Shown: positions 48,823-61,580 of the stretch, in pieces
How the letters are laid out: each line of letters starts with the position of its first letter
How positions within the stretch are numbered: the first letter of the stretch is position 1
From: Plotosus lineatus
Taxonomy: Eukaryota > Chordata > Actinopteri > Siluriformes > Plotosidae
Assembly: GCA_024760905.1 (NCBI GenBank)
Contig: CM045733.1
Coordinates: forward strand, 28,016,001 to 28,080,000
Direction of reading: 5' to 3'
Length of the DNA: 64,000 nucleotides
Translations under genes and position numbers: made by a program
The notes under the pieces: model-generated
What the model saw: only the letters and a program-made list of their open reading frames with translations
What the model was told of the DNA's origin: nothing
The model's database searches: none

Positions 48823-49457
48823 TAGGAGAAAGACATGGAATGTTAATGATCTAATCTGTAGTGATCTGTTAAGTAAATAACTGATTATTCCTTTGTGTTA
48901 AATTTGTAATCAAACGTGATTATTGAATGATTGTATAATGATTGTTTAACTGATAATGAACCCGCTATATAATGAAATGATTATTCATATGAAATAACTG
49001 AATGGGTGGAATCCAGAAGGAATACAGGGGAGCCAAAATGGGATCTGACTCAGTGCTATTAACCGGTTCCCAGATGAGACCCCAACAGGGGCGTCTATGT
49101 AGTGTAAAGCTACAGAAGCCGGAATAAACAGCATGTTCAAACACAGGTCTTCTCCTGAGGCCTGCAAGGTTACTAGTGGTCAAACAAGGATCACGGACAG
49201 CTACGCAGTCTCAACATAACCACAGCTGTTTTCTTTTTTTCACGTGTTTGAAAATAATAGTGGCAAGAGTTTGAACAGAACTATTCAAGGCTACATACCA
49301 CCATGTCCTATAGAAAGGGTTTGTCTTCACATGGCCACTTGGAGATCACACTTGTCTGCTGATATTGTTCTGCTGACTCTTGATACTTTGACTGAATAAA
49401 TTGTTTATGATTTTTGAACTTGAGTCAATTGGTGAATTAAACTGTGTCTGCTACGGC
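48823..49457 (+). mobile_element. possible solo LTR
   Basis: Runs from 'tgtaggagaaagacatgg' to 'gtctgctacggca', TG...CA ends with an AATAAA near 49393 and a T-rich stretch after it, in LTR-like order. No target duplication could be shown, and no internal retroelement is attached. Confidence 0.35.
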
Positions 49458-49546
49458 ACCATGGATAAAATACTCCACAAGATTCCATAAAATGATTTAT
49501 GCGTTCAGCTTTGGTCTAATTTACTTGATGGTTCTAATAAAATTTT

Positions 49547-49896
49547 TTTCTTCTTTTTCTTCTCCATTCGGCTGTTCCCTTTTCTCGGGGGTCGCCACAG
49601 CGAATCTGAGATTTGCATGTTTGATTTGGCATGGGTTTTTACGTTGGATCCCCTTCCTGACACAACCCAGGGGCAGAAACACGCTGATAGCCTTGCAGCC
49701 TACTCTTGTCGAAAGTCAGCAATGGTTCTTTTCCATGAACCTCTCACCATAGACAGTGAGAGACATGGCCGGCCTTTGATAACCCAGTTAGCTGCACTGG
49801 GGAGGGACAGTGACAACCTTGTGGAGAGTGGGACTTGAACCCCCAACCTTAGGATCAGCAATCCAACACTTTTTACCACCAGACCACCACTGCCGT
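49547..49896 (-). mobile_element. complete SINE with RTE-type tail
   Basis: Tail ccattcggctgttccc ... ggggtcgccacagcg, the 'cccttcctgacacaaccc' block, full core and tRNA-like head to 'ccaccactgccg'. Confidence 0.88.
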
Positions 49897-50289
49897 TGAT
49901 GATTCTAATAAAATATTTATCCAATAATAACCATCCAATTAAAAATACCTAATAAGATTAGTTGGTGGATACCTATATACCGATATGTACAACTGACCAA
50001 ATTTCTTGATGCAAAGTATAAACTCAAGTAAGTATCACAAGTATATATTAAAAGTTTACCCACTATGATGATAAACCATCCTTGAGGAATTCAAGGATTT
50101 AAGACATGGCAAATTGTACTGTTTTTTTTTGACAATCGTGACCCGTGGCCTTATTCTAAGTCTTACTGGCACACCTGTGTGATGCAGCACTTTCTTGGAT
50201 GATATCAGATTAGCCATGCATGCATGCTTGTCATCATTGTCAACATGTATACTCATAACTGATTATCAGGGGTCATGGATGTATAAATG
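49897..50289. other. unrecognised stretch
   Basis: AT-rich, no repeat end or gene recognised. Confidence 0.4.
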
Positions 50290-50460
50290 AGAGGTATCCA
50301 CCCTCTATTTGCTGCTGGACAACCTGTAGGAAACCCAATGCAGGCATGGGCAGAACATGCAAATTCCACACTTGATAACATAACACTCACCAGGCATGGG
50401 GCTTGAATCCAGGACCTTCTTCCTGTGAGGTGGAAGTGCTAACCGCTGCATTACCATTTT
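50290..50460 (-). mobile_element. decayed tRNA-SINE, head part
   Basis: 'gcagaacatgcaaattccac' and 'ttgaatccaggaccttcttc ... taaccgctgca' are the inverted head and core of the common teleost tRNA-SINE. Confidence 0.6.
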
Positions 50461-50935
50461 CAGATGCTTAAGAAAGACAAGTATCCCTTCTCACTCAAAT
50501 TCCTAAAATGACTCCCCATCCCTTTTAGAAAGAGTCTAAACTAGCCATAGTACTCCAGAAACAGTGGATTTAAAAAGTCTATGTACACCTGCAAAGATGG
50601 CAAGTTTTAAAAATGTTAAAAAAATCAGGCCAAGACAAACCAGTTCAGAACCTTTTCCCATCGGTAGTGGAACCTATAACTAAAAACAAACAGAAATCTT
50701 TTAGGGAGGAAGGGGGGAAAAAAAACAACTTGGTTGGTGTTAGAAGCTACTTGGTGAACTTGAATGTATATGTGTTTATATTAGTGAAGGAACTGCTTCT
50801 TCTGAAGAGAAAAAAGGAAGATGTGGTCCATGAAGGCATACTGCACTCAGAAAAAGTATGGATTATCTGGGCTTTTCTATGGGTTTTGGTGCAAGAATGC
50901 CATGTTGGAGGTATAGTGGTGGAATGTCCCTAGGT
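50461..50935. other. unrecognised stretch
   Basis: A 106-codon frame (50613-50933) lacks recognisable motifs and is not supported as a gene. Confidence 0.4.
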
Positions 50936-51844
50936 CAGTGCTTTTCAATTATTTTCTGTGGCGCCCCCCCTAGGAAGAAAAAAACATTTCATGCCCTCAC
51001 CCCACGAGTGACTATAAATAGTTTTGATTGATTAACTTTTTACACCCGAGCCTAGTGGCTCATCAGGCCAGTGCTTATCCCCGGTTTCCGTAGCATGAAG
51101 CAATCAGGGGTTGAACTCCTCCTGGATGGGACGCTAGTCCATCGCAGGTTACCTTCCCGGTATATTTTTACTGGTACCCATTTACACTGCTGGGTGAACA
51201 GAGGCACACTTGTGGTTGAGACCTCGCCCAGGGGTCTTAGCACAGTGAGGGTCTCAGTGGGATTTGAACTCACAAACTCCCGATCATGAGCCCAACACTC
51301 TAACCACTACACCACCAGCTCCACTATAAATGGATACACCTCTGCATAACATTGTGTCTTTATTAACCTTCAAAACAAACAAACAAAAAAGAAATAGAGT
51401 TCAACTTACAATAAAGGAAAACTTCATTAACATTGTTTTTTAATCTGTAATGGAAACGATTTAAAGTACACCAATGTGCCTGAGATTAAACAAATACATC
51501 CTTATTTAACCTCCTTTGACTTACTTATGTCTTAATATCTCCGTTTCTCTCCACCTTTCTCTTCGTTCCTGTGAGAATGTTTTCCCTGTTGTTTCTTGAG
51601 GGGTTGTTTACTGCACTTCATATTGTTTGATCATGCGAAAAACCTCGAACACCATAGCGTGACAATAAGAGCACCACTGCCAACTAGTGGAGTGGAGGTG
51701 CAATTACACTTAATTCTTTTATACAATTCCAGAAAAGCATGTTCCCCAGGGTCATACTCACGCCCCTCCGCATCACAACACGCCCTCCCTTCCCCTCCGG
51801 GACCACACCCTTGGGAGGCGTGCCCCACTATTTGAGAAGCACTG
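50936..51844. mobile_element. hAT-type non-autonomous element
   Basis: The left end cagtgcttttcaatta ... tgtggcgcc mirrors the right end ggcgtgccccactatttgag ... cactg. Flanking 8-mers ccctaggt (50928-50935) and ctctaggt (51845-51852) differ by one base. A SINE is nested at 51046-51324. Confidence 0.85.
51046..51324 (-). mobile_element. tRNA-derived SINE of another family, nested in hAT
   Basis: On the minus strand the head 'ggtggtgtagtggttagagt' and a B-box-like 'gagttcaaatccc' are followed by a body with 'ggtaacctgcgatggac'. It differs from the main SINE family in this window. Confidence 0.7.
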
Positions 51845-51899
51845 CTCTAGGTATAATATCTGAAACACATTTGTACAGACCTGTAATTATGCTACCTTT

Positions 51900-52020
51900 T
51901 ATTTATTAATTCATTCATTTTGTGAACCATTTAATGTTAATTCGGGTCGTGTTGAGGCTGACGCCTATGTCAGTCATCTAATCGAGGGCAGAATACACCG
52001 TGGATGGTTTGTCTGGCCAT
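51900..52020 (-). mobile_element. L2-type tail remnant
   Basis: 'aattcattcattttgtgaac' through 'gtttgtctggccattg' is an inverted, decayed L2-type tail. Confidence 0.6.
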
Positions 52021-52275
52021 TGTAACACTTTTATTTATTTATTATTTTATTTATTAACCTTCGATTACTTCTGTAAATGGTTACTGCTCTCCAAATCCAA
52101 TGTTTAATTCAAACTTCATACCTGTAACCGTCTGCATTTCACTGTATTTTTCCTTATTATGGCTGATAAGTTTAATTTCCTGGCACAATGTTCGAGGGTG
52201 TCAATGCACTTAGCACTGTGTGCACTGGCGGACTGGAGAGAAATGTCAGATACAGTTTTTGGCATGTGGAGACTC

Positions 52276-52605
52276 TTTCTTGGTGGCATGGTGGCATAGT
52301 GATTAGCACGTCCGCCTCACAACAAGACGTTTCTGGGTTCGATTCCTGGCTCGGGCATTTCTGTGTGGAGTTTGCATGTTCTCCTTGTGTTTGCATGGAT
52401 TTCCTCTGGGAACTCTGGTTTCCTCCAGCCATCCAAAAACACCCATAAGCTGTTCCAAATCACCACTAGGTGTGAGTGTTAGCCCTGCAATGGCCTTGCG
52501 AGCTGTCCCGGGTGTATCCCCTGCTCTTGCACAGAGTCAGCTGACATGGGTACCAGCCCCTCTGTGACCCTAATTAGGATTCAGCTGATCAGAAAATGAA
52601 TGACT
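52276..52605 (+). mobile_element. common teleost tRNA-SINE with L2-type tail
   Basis: A-box-like 'tggcatagtgattagcacg', B-box-like 'gggttcgattcctgg', body 'gtgtggagtttgcatgttc' and tail 'gccctgcaatggccttgcg ... cagaaaatgaatga'. Confidence 0.8.
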
Positions 52606-52794
52606 GAGAATCTTCCTTGACAAAGTGGCACCATTTGGCTTTCCTTTTTTGTGCTCAGTGAATCAAGTAGCATCATAATCCTCTCCATATAGTACAGGGA
52701 AAGTGAATTAACTGCACAACAGATTGAAAGATTAGGGAGGACGGCCTCACACAAACATGACTCAATAAGTATAGATGAATTTAGTCCTGATCAG

Positions 52795-53395
52795 GAGCAG
52801 AACAGTGATGTAGCGGTTAGCACTTTCACATAACAGCAAGAAGGTCTTTCCAGGGTCCAAAGACATGCATATTTTTCTAATTGGCTGGTCCAAACTGCTC
52901 CGAGTTGTAAGAGTGAGTGTGAATGGATTGTGTTGGCCCTGCAACTGCTAAACTGCTCAGCATGTACTCTGCCTTTGCCTGGATTTGGCGGAGAGAAGGG
53001 AAGTGGTGGTCTAGTGGTTAGGGCGCAGGATCGCTGATCCTAAGGTTGGGGGTTCAAGTCTCCACAAGGTTGCCACCGTCCCCCCAGTGCAGCTAACTGG
53101 GTTATCAAAGGCGGGCCATGTCTCTCACTGTCTATGGTGAGAGGTTCATGTAAAAGAACCATTGCTGACTTTCGTAAAGAGTAGCTGCAAAGCCGTCAGC
53201 GTGTTTCTGTCCCTTGCTAAAAGGGTTGTGTCAGGAAGGGCATCCAACGTAAAAACCTCTGCCAAATCATATGTGCGAATCAGGTGATTCGCTGTGGCGA
53301 CCCCTGAGAAAGGGAAAAAGTCAAAAGGATAGAAGAAGAAGACTCCAGACTTTACACTATCCTAGTAGGAGTAAACAGCTTGAGAAATGAATGAA
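52795..53395 (+). mobile_element. decayed tRNA-SINE split by a younger SINE
   Basis: Head 'gtgatgtagcggttagcac' and body are at 52795-52997; the L2-type end 'gagaaatgaatgaatc' resumes after 53343. The inserted SINE occupies 52998-53342. Confidence 0.65.
52998..53342 (+). mobile_element. complete SINE, RTE-type tail (best + strand copy)
   Basis: The A box TGGTCTAGTGG and the B-box-like ggttcaagtct start the head. The core carries 'cagtgcagctaactgggtta', followed by 'ggaagggcatccaacgtaaa'. The tail reads 'gattcgctgtggcgacccct ... aagaagaaga'. About 345 bp. Confidence 0.9.
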
Positions 53396-53819
53396 TCATA
53401 GGGCCATCAATTTATGGTTGGAGGTTAACATTCTTAATACAATAAGACTTTTCTTGTGATAACTTTTTTTCTTTTTGAGCTCAAAAGCATCAGGGTGTAC
53501 AGTACTGTAAAATATTAAATACTGACTAAGTGTCAGCAATAACTTTACAAGGTTTGGGGTGATTTAACTGGATGGCGGTTTGAACAATTTTCCTCCGAGG
53601 AAATGACAGTTTTTGGAAAAATAAAAAATAAATATATAAAAAATTAGTAGCGTTTATGTGCTTCATACATTTATATTTAGTTTGCAGCAAAACAAAGTGT
53701 GCAGTACCCCTTTACTACATGGTGACACAATCAGAAACTGTCCTTATCTGTATATTTGAAATTAAAGCAATAATACCCTCTCAGACAGACTTTTGGATTC
53801 CTGCCCAGGGGTTGCATCA
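53396..53819. other. unrecognised stretch
   Basis: AT-rich; nothing recognised. Confidence 0.4.
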
Positions 53820-54115
53820 TAACAGATATCCATCTATCCATCATCTATAGTGTTCATCTCAGCTGGAAACAATCTTAACTGAATTCAGGCAGGAGGCAGA
53901 GCACACCATGATAAGCCACCAGTATATTGCAGGGCTAACAGACACAAATCCATTTTGTCCCACTTTCACACCCATGAGCAATTTTGAGCAACCAGTTGAC
54001 CTAATGTGCATGTCTTCGGACTGTTAGAGAAAACTCAGAGAAATCTGGGAGAACGTGCAAACTCCATTCAAAAGATCCTGGCTGGGATTTGAACCCACAC
54101 TGTTTTCACTATGGC
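53820..54115 (-). mobile_element. decayed tRNA-SINE with L2-type tail
   Basis: 'atccatctatccatcatct' tail units, 'catgtcttcggactgtta', 'gaacgtgcaaactccatt' and 'gggatttgaaccc' follow the inverted teleost tRNA-SINE order. Confidence 0.65.
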
Positions 54116-54356
54116 ACACTAGACGTGGGATCTTCAACTGATGAATAATCAATCATGACGTGAAGCTTTGGAAGCCCAGTTTCTCATGTGAATTTTAAGA
54201 TTTTCATGCAGTATGCATAAAAGAATAAGAGACCCAAGAGTTTCTCTTTATAAATTCTGGAATTTAATTCACTGTATAAATAATAAATGATATGCAGATA
54301 TAGATAGTAACATATCGTTATCCATCAGGCTCTGTGGCATCCTTTGAAATGTGCTT

Positions 54357-54562
54357 ACTTTCATTCATTCATTCATTCATTCTTTATCTGCACCACTTAA
54401 TTCTAAATAGGGTCGCAGGAAGCTTGACACCCATCTCAGCCGACTCTGTACGAAGGCAGAGTACACCCTGGGCAGATGACCAGGCTATGGTGGGGCAGAT
54501 ACACACTGCAGCCTACTCTTGACAAAAGCCAGCAATGTCTGTTTTACATGTCTCTTACCATA

Positions 54563-54659
<97 letters not shown>

Positions 54660-54785
54660 GGCCTTTGATAACCCAGTTAGCTGCACTAGGGGAACAGCGG
54701 TAACAGCCCGTTGATGATGGGGCTTGAACCCCTGACCTTAGGCTCAGTAATCCAGCACCCTATCACCAAGTACCACTGCTCTCTG
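54357..54785 (-). mobile_element. SINE with L2-type tail and a (TA)n expansion in its core
   Basis: Starts with ATTC tail units (54360-54382) and continues through the L2 tail and core. A TA run (54565-54656) replaces 'gtgagagac' in the core, and the sequence then resumes with the head to 'ccactgctct'. Confidence 0.8.
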
Positions 54786-54841
54786 CTTGCTTTCATTTGT
54801 GTTTCATACATTTTTTAAGCTTTTTCTCTTGTTTTGTTTAG

Positions 54842-54867
54842 TTGTGGAAAATGCCCCAGTGAAGTAA
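54842..54867 (+). CDS. possible alternative terminal exon
   Basis: A strong polypyrimidine acceptor (ctttttctcttgttttgttt + ag) ends at 54841. Read in phase 1, as all exons of the gene are, it encodes VENAPVK and a TAA. Spliced from exon 6 it would make a butyrophilin-like form without B30.2. No transcript evidence is available, and it may belong to a different or lost gene copy. Confidence 0.3.
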
Positions 54868-54909
54868 AAGAAGCTTAACTTGAACAAATTTGGGATTACC
54901 GGTGCACTT

Positions 54910-55230
54910 GTGAGGATGTGTAAGACCATTCAGAGTCTTTGATATCCTTTTAGACCTGCTAGAGGGAATTTGAACCCGCTGCTGTTTGCAGTAAAATGTT
55001 CAAGTGAATTTAATGTTCAGTTATCTTTAAGCATTTAAAGTCTCCATCGCCCTTTCTAAAATGCCCAGGAGAATCTGCAGACTCAACTATCTTTTATAAA
55101 ATTCTTCATTCGGCATAATGTGTGGTATTCTTCATTAAATATTGACAAGAACCTGTACTCGTTGGTATGCTTTGAGAAATGGAAGCGTGAATTCAATTTG
55201 ATGTATGCTGTCTGAAATAATTATGTGGAC
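54910..55230 (+). repeat. degenerate tandem repeat, part 1
   Basis: Units of the form 'tttgaac-ctctggt-ttctttga' followed by 'gtgaatt' recur in diverged form (near 54968, 55108, 55150). The same motif resumes at 59690, after several insertions. Confidence 0.45.
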
Positions 55231-55283
55231 TTGTATCTTTTATATAGGGTTAGACTGATTAATCTTCAGCATATGCTGTGGTA

Positions 55284-55425
<142 letters not shown>

Positions 55426-56973
55426 CTAGTCCTTCTAAAAAAATTAGCATATTGTGATAAAGTTCATTATTTTCTGAAATGTACTGATAAACATTACACT
55501 TTCATATATTTTAGATTCATTACACACAACTGAAGTAGTTCACGCCTTTTATTGTTTTAATATTGATGATTTTGGCAAAAAAATAAAGAAAAACCAAAAA
55601 TTCCTATCTCAAAAAATTAGCATATTTCATCCGACCAATAAAAAAGTGCTTTTAATACAAAAAGTCAACCTTCAAATAATTATGTTCAGTTATGCACTCA
55701 ATACTTGGTGGGGAATCCTTTTGCAGAAATGACTGCTTCAATGCGGCGTGGCATGGAGCCAATCAGCCTGTGGCACTGCTGAGGTGTTACGGAGGCCCAG
55801 GATGCTTCGATAGCGGCCTTAAGCTCATCCACAGTGTTGGGTCTGGTGTCTCTCAACCTTCTCTTCACAATATCTCACAGATTCTCTATGGGGTTCAGGT
55901 CTGGAGAGTTGGCAGGCCAATTGAGCACAGTAATACCATGAGCAGTAAACCATTTAGCAGTGGTTTTGGCACTGTGAGCAGGTGCCAGGTCGTGCTGAAA
56001 AATGAAATCTTCATCTCCATAAAGCTTTTCAGCAGATGGAAGCATGAAGTGCTCCAAAATCTCCTGATAGCTGCATTGACCCTGCCCTTGATCAAACACA
56101 GTGGACCAACACCAGCAGCTGACATGGCACCCCAGACCATCACTGACTGTGGGTACTTGATACTGGACTTCAGGCATTTTGGCATTTCCTTCTCCCCAGT
56201 CTTCCTCCAGACTCTGGCACCTTGATTTCCGAATGACATGCAAAATTTACTTTCATCCGAAAAAAGTACTTTGGACCACTGAGCAACAGTTCAGTGCTGC
56301 ATCTCTGTAGCCCAGGTCAGGCGCTTCTGCCGCTGTTTCTGGTTCAAAGTGGCTCGACCTGGGGAATGCGGCACCTGTAGCCCATTTCCTGCACAGGCCT
56401 GTGCACAGTGGCTCTGGATGTTTCTACTCCAGACTCAGTCCACTGCTTTCACAGGTCCCCCAAGGTCTGGAATCCTGAAATCTTTCACTTTTTCCTTCCC
56501 ACAGATGTCCCACTGAGGTTCCTTGATACAGCACTCTGGGAACAGCCGATTCGCTCAGAGATTTCTTTCTGTGTCTTACCCTCTTGCTTGATGGTGTCAA
56601 TAATGGCCTTCTGGACAGCAGCCAGGTCGGCAGTCTTACCCATGATTGTGGCTTTGAGTAATGAACCAGGCTGGGAGTTTTTAAAAGCCTCAGGAATCTT
56701 TTGCAGGTGTTTAGAGTTAATTGGTTGATTCAGATGATTAGGTTAATAGCTCATTGAGACTACCTTTTCATGATAGGCTAATTTTTTTGAGATAGGAATT
56801 TTGGGTTTTCATGAGCTGTATGCCAAAATCATCAGTATTAAAACAATAAAAGACCTGAAATATTTCAGTTGGTGTGAAATGAATCTAAAATATATGAAAG
56901 TTTAATTTTTATCAGTACATTACAGAAAATAATTAACTTTATCACAATATGCTAATTTTTTTAGAAGGACTAG
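55426..56973 (-). mobile_element. complete Tc1-like element with long inverted repeats
   Basis: The ends ctagtccttctaaaaaaatt and its inverted copy ending aggactag enclose about 1.55 kb. Terminal repeats extend for about 200 bp and include a second inner copy of 'caaaaaattagcatat', the IR/DR layout. TA follows the right end. Confidence 0.9.
55698..56643 (-). pseudogene. Tc1-like transposase, frameshifted
   Basis: The start at 56643 reads MGKTADLAAVQKAIIDTIKQ (helix-turn-helix). Later blocks are VLFSDESKFCMSFGN (first Asp), QHDLAPAHSAKTT (second Asp) and WPANSPDLNPIENL (Glu/Asp region). The end is MPRRIEAVISAKGFPTKY. A stop after GRKK-like codons near 56490 and frame changes near 56070 and 56240 break it. 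Otherwise all catalytic blocks are present. Confidence 0.88.
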
Positions 56974-57058
56974 TATGTGTGTGTGTGTATTACTCTGATG
57001 AACTTCTCCAGAACTTGGTCTATGAGATATTTATTTATTTACGTATTTATTATATTAG

Positions 57059-57400
57059 GGGCAGTGGTGGTCTAGTGGTATAGGTCTGGATCGCTAATCC
57101 AAAGGTTCGGGGTTCGAGTCCCAATCTGCACAAGGTTGTCACTGTCCCCCCCCCCAGTGGAGCTAACTGGGTTATCAAAGGCCGGCCATGTCTCTCACTG
57201 TCTATGGTGTGAGGCATGTAAAAGAACCATTGCTGACTTTCGACAAGAGTAGGCTGCAAAGCCGTCAGCGTGTTTCTGCCCTGCGATGGCCTGACGAGCT
57301 GTCCAGGGTGTATTCTGCCCTCGCCTGAAGTTGGCTGGGATGGGCACCAGCCTCCCCGTGACCCAAATTAGGATTAAGCGGGTACAGAAAATGATGATGA
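57059..57400 (+). mobile_element. complete SINE with L2-type tail
   Basis: A box TGGTCTAGTGG (57068-57078) and B box GGTTCGAGTCC (57111-57121), the same head and core as the RTE-tailed SINE up to 'gccgtcagcgtgtttctg'. After that it continues as 'ccctgcgatggcctgacg ... gtacagaaaatgatga', an L2-type tail. Confidence 0.9.
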
Positions 57401-57544
57401 ACTTATTTATTATTATTATTATTAATATTATTACTGTTATTGTTGTTGTTGTTGTTGCTGTTATTATTGTGGTTTGTCCTCTTTCTGCCCATAGTCCAAA
57501 GGCAAGTAATATTTAACTAATTGGCCTTTACAAATTGTCTAAAT

Positions 57545-57665
57545 GTGTAAATGGGTATTATGTGTGTGTTGGCCCTATGATGGTCTGGAAACTTATTTAG
57601 GGTGTCTCGGTGTCAGCTGAGGTGGTCTGAGCCTTCCTGCAAATCAAGTGGGATTAAGCAGTTCA
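57545..57665 (+). mobile_element. decayed L2-type tail
   Basis: 'ggccctatgatggtctgg' to 'aagcagttcagcaaacgag'. Confidence 0.5.
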
Positions 57666-57721
57666 GCAAACGAGTGTCATAAGTCTTAGAACAGCAAGCC
57701 TTGTCCATTCGTGGTTCAGTG

Positions 57722-58199
57722 GTCATGGCCCTGCATACTCGCGAATTAGCAGCAAACCCGGAAGTTACTGGCACATGATTCAAATTTAGCCAATAGCTGA
57801 GAGCTTTTGTTTTTCCCTCCTGTTCATTGGTTGCAGATTATGTGTACACCTCGTTTTTTTCTCCTTCGCGCACATGTCACACGAATTAAAATTTTGAGTG
57901 TGTTTTTAATGATTATTTAAGCCTATGATGCCACTGAAACGCCCTGCATCTTTTCTAGCTTCTGGTAAGGAGCCTAAACATACTCATGAATAAATATTAT
58001 TACAAAAGTTTTTAATGAATCATTACTACATTTTACTGCATTATTACTGTATTAATGCTATAGAATGTGTTTAGGAAGCATATTTTAGTGTGTGGAGTAT
58101 TATACATAGGGTTTTATAACCGTGTCAATAATTCGCGGATTTTCAGGATCCGCGGGAAGGGGCGGAACGCAACCACCACAAATAATCAGAGCCTACTGT
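57722..58199. mobile_element. Tigger-like MITE, 'gggcccttgac' family
   Basis: 'catggccctgcatactcgcg' on the left and 'agagcctactg' plus TA on the right. It shares 'ctatagaatgtgtttaggaa' with 16978-17572. A short frame, MPLKRPASFLASGKEPKHTH (57930), may be a transposase start. Confidence 0.6.
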
Positions 58200-58255
58200 A
58201 TTGTAAAACAGCTCCCCCTAATGAAGATATTTCGAGATTTTTCATGAATTAATGA

Positions 58256-58540
58256 ATGAATTCATTCATTCATTCATTCATTCATTATTTCATTTTCTGA
58301 ACCGTCTAATTAGCATTAATCCTATCTCAGTGAACTCTGGGTGAGGGCGAGCACACCTTGGACAGTTCACCAGGCCATCACAGGGCCAACACTCACACAA
58401 CCTTTCATACTCATACTCACACCTAGGGGTGATTTGAAACAGCCAACTGACCTACTGTGCATGTTTTTGAAATGTGGGAAGAAACCAGAGTACCCAGAGA
58501 AAACCCAACACAAGCATGTGGAGAACAATTTATACAAACA
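58256..58540 (-). mobile_element. tRNA-SINE with L2-type tail
   Basis: ATTC tail units, 'ctgaaccgtctaattagc', 'aacagccaactgacctac' and 'catgttttt ... aaaccagagtacccagag' in inverted order. A CA run (58541-58605) follows. Confidence 0.65.
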
Positions 58541-58554
58541 CACACACACACACA

Positions 58555-58605
<51 letters not shown>

Positions 58606-58608
58606 TTT

Positions 58609-58708
58609 CTAAGGTGCTTATTCCTAATTAGAATTGTGATCTCAGCAGGCCATCACAGGGACACCAATTCACACACACCTGGAGCAATTTGGAACAGTCT
58701 GTTAGCTC

Positions 58709-58715
<7 letters not shown>
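58609..58715 (-). mobile_element. SINE tail remnant between microsatellites
   Basis: 'ttcctaattagaattgtgat' and 'caggccatcacagg' belong to an L2-type tail. Confidence 0.5.
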
Positions 58716-59230
<515 letters not shown>

Positions 59231-59289
<59 letters not shown>

Positions 59290-59481
59290 TAATTTATAAA
59301 ATAAATTTTCTGAGCCTCTTAAGGTCACAGTGAGGCCGACTCTGGCCGAAGGAAGAGTACACCATTGACATCTTGCCAGGCCATCTCTGTATATGTGTGT
59401 ATATGTACGCACACGTAGAAAGAGGGGACTGTCAAACATGGTGGGGAAATGTAATGGTCTGATATATATATATGTATATAT

Positions 59482-59545
<64 letters not shown>

Positions 59546-59550
59546 ACACA
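59231..59550. repeat. microsatellites around an L2-type tail scrap
   Basis: TA/CA tract (59231-59290), an inverted L2-type tail scrap (59294-59390), then TA and CA tracts (59461-59550). Confidence 0.75.
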
Positions 59551-59689
59551 CCACTGACATTATGCTATATTCACAATTAACAAACAGGCTTTTTATGACA
59601 CCATTAACATATAATTCTCATATTTTGTTCTGCTTGTGTGTGTGGTGTATGTTTGAGAGATTTTTAAAATAAATTTTTTTATCTGGATT

Positions 59690-60335
<646 letters not shown>

Positions 60336-61309
60336 TCCTTCCTGTATAGTAAAAAACTGAGTCTTTATTAGGTACACTTACCTTCTATCCACTGTACATG
60401 CAATATACAAATTTATCATACAGAAGCCCACTCTGACTGCATGGTGTCTGGGTGACCAGTACTGTTCATAACTTATAGCAGTGCATTTTTACTGTCCATA
60501 TTATTGAACACACCTACCGTGTTATTTCCCCTGTGTACAGTTTAAAGCTGACTATTCAAGAACCAAAAGCTGATGTGTTGTTTATACCATTATCAGTTCA
60601 TTTCAGCTGAATAGAAAGGTTTCCAGTTGAAACCGCCCAAGCTCACACACATACTGTATCTCTTATTCCCCTGTTTTGCATTTTGTTTTGGTTCTGTGTT
60701 GGTCAGTATAATCCAAGTGCGTCAGTTTACTTACACGAAGGAGTGACCTTGTGCATGCACGATTACTTGGCAGTACAATATACATTCATTGAAAGCAGAA
60801 AAGTCTGAGCCCAAGGCAAATGATTCCAAAAGATAAAAAAAAAGAGGATAGTGCATCTCTCTTTTTCTCTCGCTCTCTCTCTCACACACATAAACTCCAT
60901 CCAACTTGTTGAAACTTACTTAAACTTACCGATCTTTCACTGCTTGCGAAGTCTGTGTCTGTGCTGATGGTGAAAATCTTGCTTTGATGCCAACAGATGG
61001 CATTCGTGCTGTGTTTTCACTCTCCAGATTGCTCTGCACGGAGCGGGGGGGTGTCATTGACATTTTTGTATAGGACAAAGCTAATGGTAAGAGAAAGACA
61101 TCACATCTGATTCCATTTTATTTACGATCACACCACACATTTCATGTTTATTTAATATGCTTAGTAAGTGAATGGACACCATGAAAAGTGCAGATTTGTT
61201 TTTCACTATATCATGGCTCAGGCATAGGTTACTGTTTGTGTAAGGTTTCTCTTTTTTTATTCTTCTGAGTTCCATGTAGAGTCTCTACTTTCCATCTATA
61301 ATATAAAAG
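60336..61309. other. unrecognised non-coding stretch
   Basis: A CT-rich run near 60860-60885; no gene or repeat end recognised. Confidence 0.45.
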
Positions 61310-61580
61310 TAAGCAGAACTTCCTACGGTGAAAAGCAGCTTTAGGACCGAAAGGTCACTGGTTCGATTCCTGAGTGTGGTGGTGAGGAGAATGAGCTGCA
61401 CCTTCCTTTCCTCCTCATAAAAGGCTGAAGTGCCCTTGAGCAAGACACTTAACCCCCAACTGCTCTCAGGTCGCCCCAGTGTGTCTGGCAGCCCACTGCT
61501 CCAAGTGTGTGTGTTCATTTTGGATGAGTTAACTGCAGAGGAAATAATTTCCCTTTCAGGATTAATACAGTATATATAAC
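61310..61580 (+). mobile_element. third tRNA-derived SINE family
   Basis: B-box-like 'ggtcactggttcgattcc', then 'gcccttgagcaagacactta', 'ccccaactgctctcagg' and 'tgcagaggaaataatttc', the order of a well-known fish SINE type. Confidence 0.75.

Noticed and set aside
50613..50933. Open frame of 106 codons
   Set aside because: No recognisable motif, no splice or promoter context, and it runs to the edge of a hAT element.
55692..56225. + strand open frame of 177 codons
   Set aside because: It is antisense to the Tc1-like transposase.
57059..57130. tRNA-like sequences with A and B boxes
   Set aside because: They are heads of SINEs, followed by SINE core and tail; the cloverleaf is not kept. No true tRNA gene was found.
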